Part shown: positions 61,760 through 64,000 of the stretch, one piece after another | Layout: the number at the start of each line of letters is the position of its first letter | How positions within the stretch are numbered: position 1 is the first letter of the stretch | NCBI GenBank assembly: GCA_045589355.1 | Contig: JAZNOW010000022.1 | Coordinates: 36,628-100,627 of the forward strand | Length of the DNA: 64,000 bases | DNA from: RUG563 sp045589355 | GTDB taxonomy: Bacteria > Bacillota > Clostridia > Christensenellales > Aristaeellaceae | Reading direction: 5' to 3' | Position numbers and translations under genes: made by a program | Notes under the pieces: generated by a model | Told to the model about the DNA's origin: nothing | Databases searched by the model: none | Seen by the model: only the letters and a program-made list of their open reading frames with translations

Positions 61760-62284
61760 TCATGTATAAATCATAATATTGAGATGATCTAGGGCAAACA
61801 TCAGTAGCAGCATTCTTAAATCCGCATAGAAAGTATTTTCGCTACATGCTTTTGTTTGGTGTGTATGCTGTCAATCATATATGTGTTTCTTCTAATTCTT
61901 ATAATGTAGCTGCTGTGGGTGCTTCTACATATATAGCATTTCCATGGGGCATTATCTATTTACGCCATCACTTTTGTTTTGAATTCGAAAAATCTTGCGG
62001 TGGGAAGACCAAGTAGTTCAAAATCCTTTCTCTGTACACTTCACACGTTATGACCAACTAATGAGAATTTTTGCATGACTATATTTATATGCGCTAGTCA
62101 TCAACTATCGTTATGTGTATATGGATAGTTACAAAACCTCAATTTGTTGGGAGGCTGACTTTTTCTTCACACAATTATCACTATCATCGCACTCCTATAG
62201 ATAGTTGTTTATAGATACAATATTATTGCAATATAGTTAACTGGCCAGTAACAAGATTGCAAGTAATTTTTTAGGAGTGAAAAT
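61760..62284. promoter_or_regulatory. Intergenic region with promoter/operator of the CHAP gene
   Basis: A 56-codon frame (61846-62016, MLLFGVYAVNHICVSSNSYN...) has no ribosome site and may be a gene remnant. CACTCCTA (62190-62197), TACAAT (62216-62221), TGCAA (62227-62231) and CTGGCCAG (62241-62248, 36 bases before the start) repeat the architecture of the 57974 gene. Confidence 0.5.
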
Positions 62285-63373
62285 ATGTCTATTATTATCA
62301 ATGGTAATGGTCACAATAGTAACATTACCCTTTACAAGATCCATCAGGGGCTGGGTTCCTTTCGACAGGATACTGCAACGTACCACTCTCAGGTTGAGCT
62401 TATCCAGGAAAAACTGACTCAGTTGGGTTACAACACGCAGGGTGCAGATGGTAAATTTGGCACCAATACTCTTGCAGCGGTCAAGTCTTTTCAGCGTAAC
62501 AATGGTTTGACTCAAGATGGTTACTTTGGTCGGAACAGTTTGAATAAACTTGAAGATCTGCTGAATGTAAGCCATATTTCTTCCGACTGTACTGTTGAAG
62601 GGGAAATTATCTTGAATGGAGTTTCTTCTAACCCTGGCACTCCCGATCCGGATGATCCTGATGAGAATCAGGAAGGCTATCGGTATGGCAAGGTTAATGT
62701 GAGCACAGTAAATATTCGTCAGACCGCTGGTGGTGAATATCTTGGCGTATGGCCGCGCAATCGAATTGGTATTGTTAAGAGCTATAATTCTACCTGGTAC
62801 CAGACTTTTTGGAATGGTAACACTGCCTATGTGATGAAACAGTATCTCGATGATGTGGGGGCTGCGAGCACTGATAAAATTCAGAGAATGAAGACTATTG
62901 CCTTCAATGAAATTGGCCGTACTGATCCTAACTATTTCTATTCTTTTACTGGAGCCAAATGGTGTCAGTATTTTGCTAATTGGCTGGCTAAACATGCGGG
63001 TTTTGCTTCGAATCAGGTTCCCAATACTGCGTCTACTCCTGCTGCTGTTGAGTGGTATGTCGCTCGCAATAAGTTCTGGTTTACTAATGCAGCTAATAAG
63101 AGCCGTATGCGTCAGTATGGTAGTGTTGCAAGTTATACAACTGATGGGTTGACGGCGAATGAACTGAATTTCCGTCCGCAGGCAGGTGATTTTGTGTTTT
63201 TCCGTTGGGCGAATAGCACTTCTGATCATTGCAGTCATGTTGGTTTTGTTGACAGCTATAATTCTGAAACTGGTGTGATTCATACTATTGAAGGCAATAA
63301 AGGTGATGCAGTTGGAACTCGTGATATTGTCTATAATCATTCTGAAATTGTTGGTTATGGTCGATTGATCTAA
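62285..63373 (+). CDS. Lysin-like protein: peptidoglycan-binding, SH3b and CHAP domains
   Basis: A 362-residue protein with an N-terminal peptidoglycan-binding domain (HSQVELIQEKLTQLGYNTQGADGKFG...), a short Asp/Pro linker, an SH3b domain (VNVSTVNIRQTAGGEYLGVW) and a C-terminal CHAP amidase/peptidase: Cys in GAKWCQYFANWLAKHAG, His in DHCSHVGFVDSY and the IEGNKGD motif. Catalytic residues are present. No signal peptide, so release may depend on lysis, a holin or another route. AGGAGTG precedes the ATG. It shares a promoter architecture with the gene at 57974. Confidence 0.82.
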   Translation: MSIIINGNGHNSNITLYKIHQGLGSFRQDTATYHSQVELIQEKLTQLGYNTQGADGKFGTNTLAAVKSFQRNNGLTQDGYFGRNSLNKLEDLLNVSHISSDCTVEGEIILNGVSSNPGTPDPDDPDENQEGYRYGKVNVSTVNIRQTAGGEYLGVWPRNRIGIVKSYNSTWYQTFWNGNTAYVMKQYLDDVGAASTDKIQRMKTIAFNEIGRTDPNYFYSFTGAKWCQYFANWLAKHAGFASNQVPNTASTPAAVEWYVARNKFWFTNAANKSRMRQYGSVASYTTDGLTANELNFRPQAGDFVFFRWANSTSDHCSHVGFVDSYNSETGVIHTIEGNKGDAVGTRDIVYNHSEIVGYGRLI

Positions 63374-63388
63374 CACATCAAAAGAGGG

Positions 63389-63419
63389 GGAGTACACATT
63401 TAATGTGTACTCCTTTTTT
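63389..63419 (+). terminator. Intrinsic terminator
   Basis: GGAGTACACAT (63389-63399), loop TTA, ATGTGTACTCC (63403-63413), then TTTTTT. It ends the CHAP gene. Confidence 0.88.
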
Positions 63420-63425
63420 CTTTAG

Positions 63426-63452
63426 GTGAATTATACTATCAAGTGCAACAGA
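63426..63452 (+). repeat. Possible left terminal repeat of the IS30-family element
   Basis: The stretch around CTATCAAGTGCAACAG (63436-63451) resembles the ends of IS30-family elements, which often contain CAAGTGCAAC. It lies some 75-100 bases before the transposase gene. The partner repeat is outside the window. Confidence 0.35.
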
Positions 63453-63527
63453 AAAGAAAAAAGAAATTCATACAGATCTCTGGTATAATAGAGTTACCAC
63501 ACACCAAAATACCGAAAGGAGAACTGT

Positions 63528-64000
63528 ATGAACTACCAACATCTTACCATAGAAGAGCGGTGTTGTATACGGAAATATTACAGTGAAGGAATGAGTTATC
63601 GAAAAATTGGTGCATTAATAGGCCGGAATGTAAGTACGATCAGCAGAGAAATCAATCGGAACAAAACGTACATGAATGTAAAGCCAGCATATTATCCACA
63701 TACAGCACAAAAGAAATATCTGTTGAGACGTTCATACTGCCACAGAGGAATGTATCATTCTCAGGAAACGATAGCATACATTGAGGAAAAATTGCTGGCA
63801 ACCTGGTCGCCTGAGCAGATCGCCAGCACACCAGCGCCAGTGCCCGTTCCAAGCTGGCGAACGATCTACCGTTGGTTATACGACAAGTATTTGCTGAACG
63901 GAAAACTGAAAGTACTGCGCCGAAAAGGCGTATCACATGGCAAAAAGGAGACAAGAGGAAAGTTCAACAAGGGAAAATCCATCCGAAAACGCGATAAAAG
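63528..64000 (+). CDS. IS30 family transposase (5' part; cut by window edge)
   Basis: About 157 residues of an open frame that runs off the window. The N-terminal HTH (HLTIEERCCIRKYYSEGMSY, RKIGALIGRNVSTISREINR) is typical of IS30 transposases, followed by YYPHTAQKKYLLRR and WSPEQIAS. The DDE catalytic part lies outside. GAAAGGAG precedes the ATG. The element sits behind the CHAP gene terminator. Confidence 0.9.
   Translation, partial: MNYQHLTIEERCCIRKYYSEGMSYRKIGALIGRNVSTISREINRNKTYMNVKPAYYPHTAQKKYLLRRSYCHRGMYHSQETIAYIEEKLLATWSPEQIASTPAPVPVPSWRTIYRWLYDKYLLNGKLKVLRRKGVSHGKKETRGKFNKGKSIRKRDK

Larger units (their letters stand above)
11300..64000. mobile_element. Tn1549-like integrative and conjugative element with cargo (right end outside the window)
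   Basis: From just after lysS to the right edge, composition and gene content change to those of a Firmicutes ICE: ParB, DUF6017, sortase/adhesin, PcfB, VirD4, Maff2, VirB6, PrgI, VirB4, CD1108-type NlpC/P60, DUF4315, DUF4366, TopB, YodL, methylase-helicase, DUF3849, MobC, CD1845 and relaxase, all on the plus strand in a familiar order. Cargo is inserted at 37.4-41.8 kb and from 52.4 kb onward. No integrase or excisionase is present, so it must lie to the right if the element is intact. Some of the last 10 kb may belong to a neighbouring element. Confidence 0.85.

Overview
ORGANISM. The window looks like a chromosome of a gut-type anaerobic clostridium (Firmicutes, Clostridia). The first 11.3 kb is GC-rich, strong Shine-Dalgarno sites are common, and the genes include an Rnf complex, an ApbE flavin transferase, GreA and LysRS. 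Everything from about 11.3 kb to the right edge is one large, composition-shifted integrative and conjugative element (ICE) of the Tn1549-like Firmicutes type. Neither the integrase nor the right end is inside the window. I cannot name the species. REGION 1 (1-6830, minus strand). One operon reads apbE, NusG-domain-II protein, Gx/HepS1-like membrane protein, rnfG, rnfC, rnfD, rnfE, rnfA (cut by the left edge). It encodes the ion-pumping ferredoxin:NAD+ oxidoreductase and the enzyme that attaches FMN to its flavin subunits. RnfG is unusual: it carries three extra, nearly identical FMN-binding repeats. REGION 2 (6.9-11.3 kb, plus strand). A secreted FMN-bind-like protein, a rhomboid-like membrane protein, a glycerophosphodiesterase, greA and lysS. 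REGION 3 (11.3-52.4 kb, plus strand). The ICE backbone: parB, two unknown genes, a DUF6017 HTH protein, a class B sortase, a 2.5-kaa thioester/SpaA adhesin that is probably its substrate, DUF2442, then the transfer module (PcfB, VirD4-like coupling protein, Maff2, VirB6/TrbL-like, PrgI, VirB4, a small membrane protein, NlpC/P60 CD1108-like, DUF4315, DUF4366, topoisomerase III, YodL). After these come a giant methylase/SNF2 helicase, DUF3849, MobC, CD1845 and the relaxase. VirB4 is interrupted in its P-loop by a 137-residue mini-intein. A 4.3-kb metallophosphoesterase-NACHT gene, a likely anti-phage STAND system, sits as cargo between yodL and the helicase. A tnpV gene lies inside the helicase gene in another frame. 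REGION 4 (52.4-57.6 kb, minus strand). An AT-rich defence-like cassette: an AvcD-like P-loop/deoxycytidylate deaminase translationally coupled to a membrane-anchored dCTP-deaminase/dUTPase-fold protein, a structured upstream intergenic region, an XRE zinc-ribbon regulator and an unknown gene. Both enzyme folds act on deoxycytidine or deoxyuridine nucleotides, which fits a nucleotide-depletion defence. REGION 5 (57.6-64 kb, plus strand). Two peptidoglycan-binding/SH3 lysin-like proteins that share a promoter-operator architecture, a secreted SH3 protein with a sharp internal composition change, an SSB with a recombined 3' end, decayed fragments, and the start of an IS30-family insertion sequence. 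HOW IT FITS TOGETHER. The ICE brings its own transfer machine, partition and mobilization proteins and a surface adhesin with a dedicated sortase. It also carries at least two candidate anti-phage modules, as expected for a mobile element that protects its host and itself.
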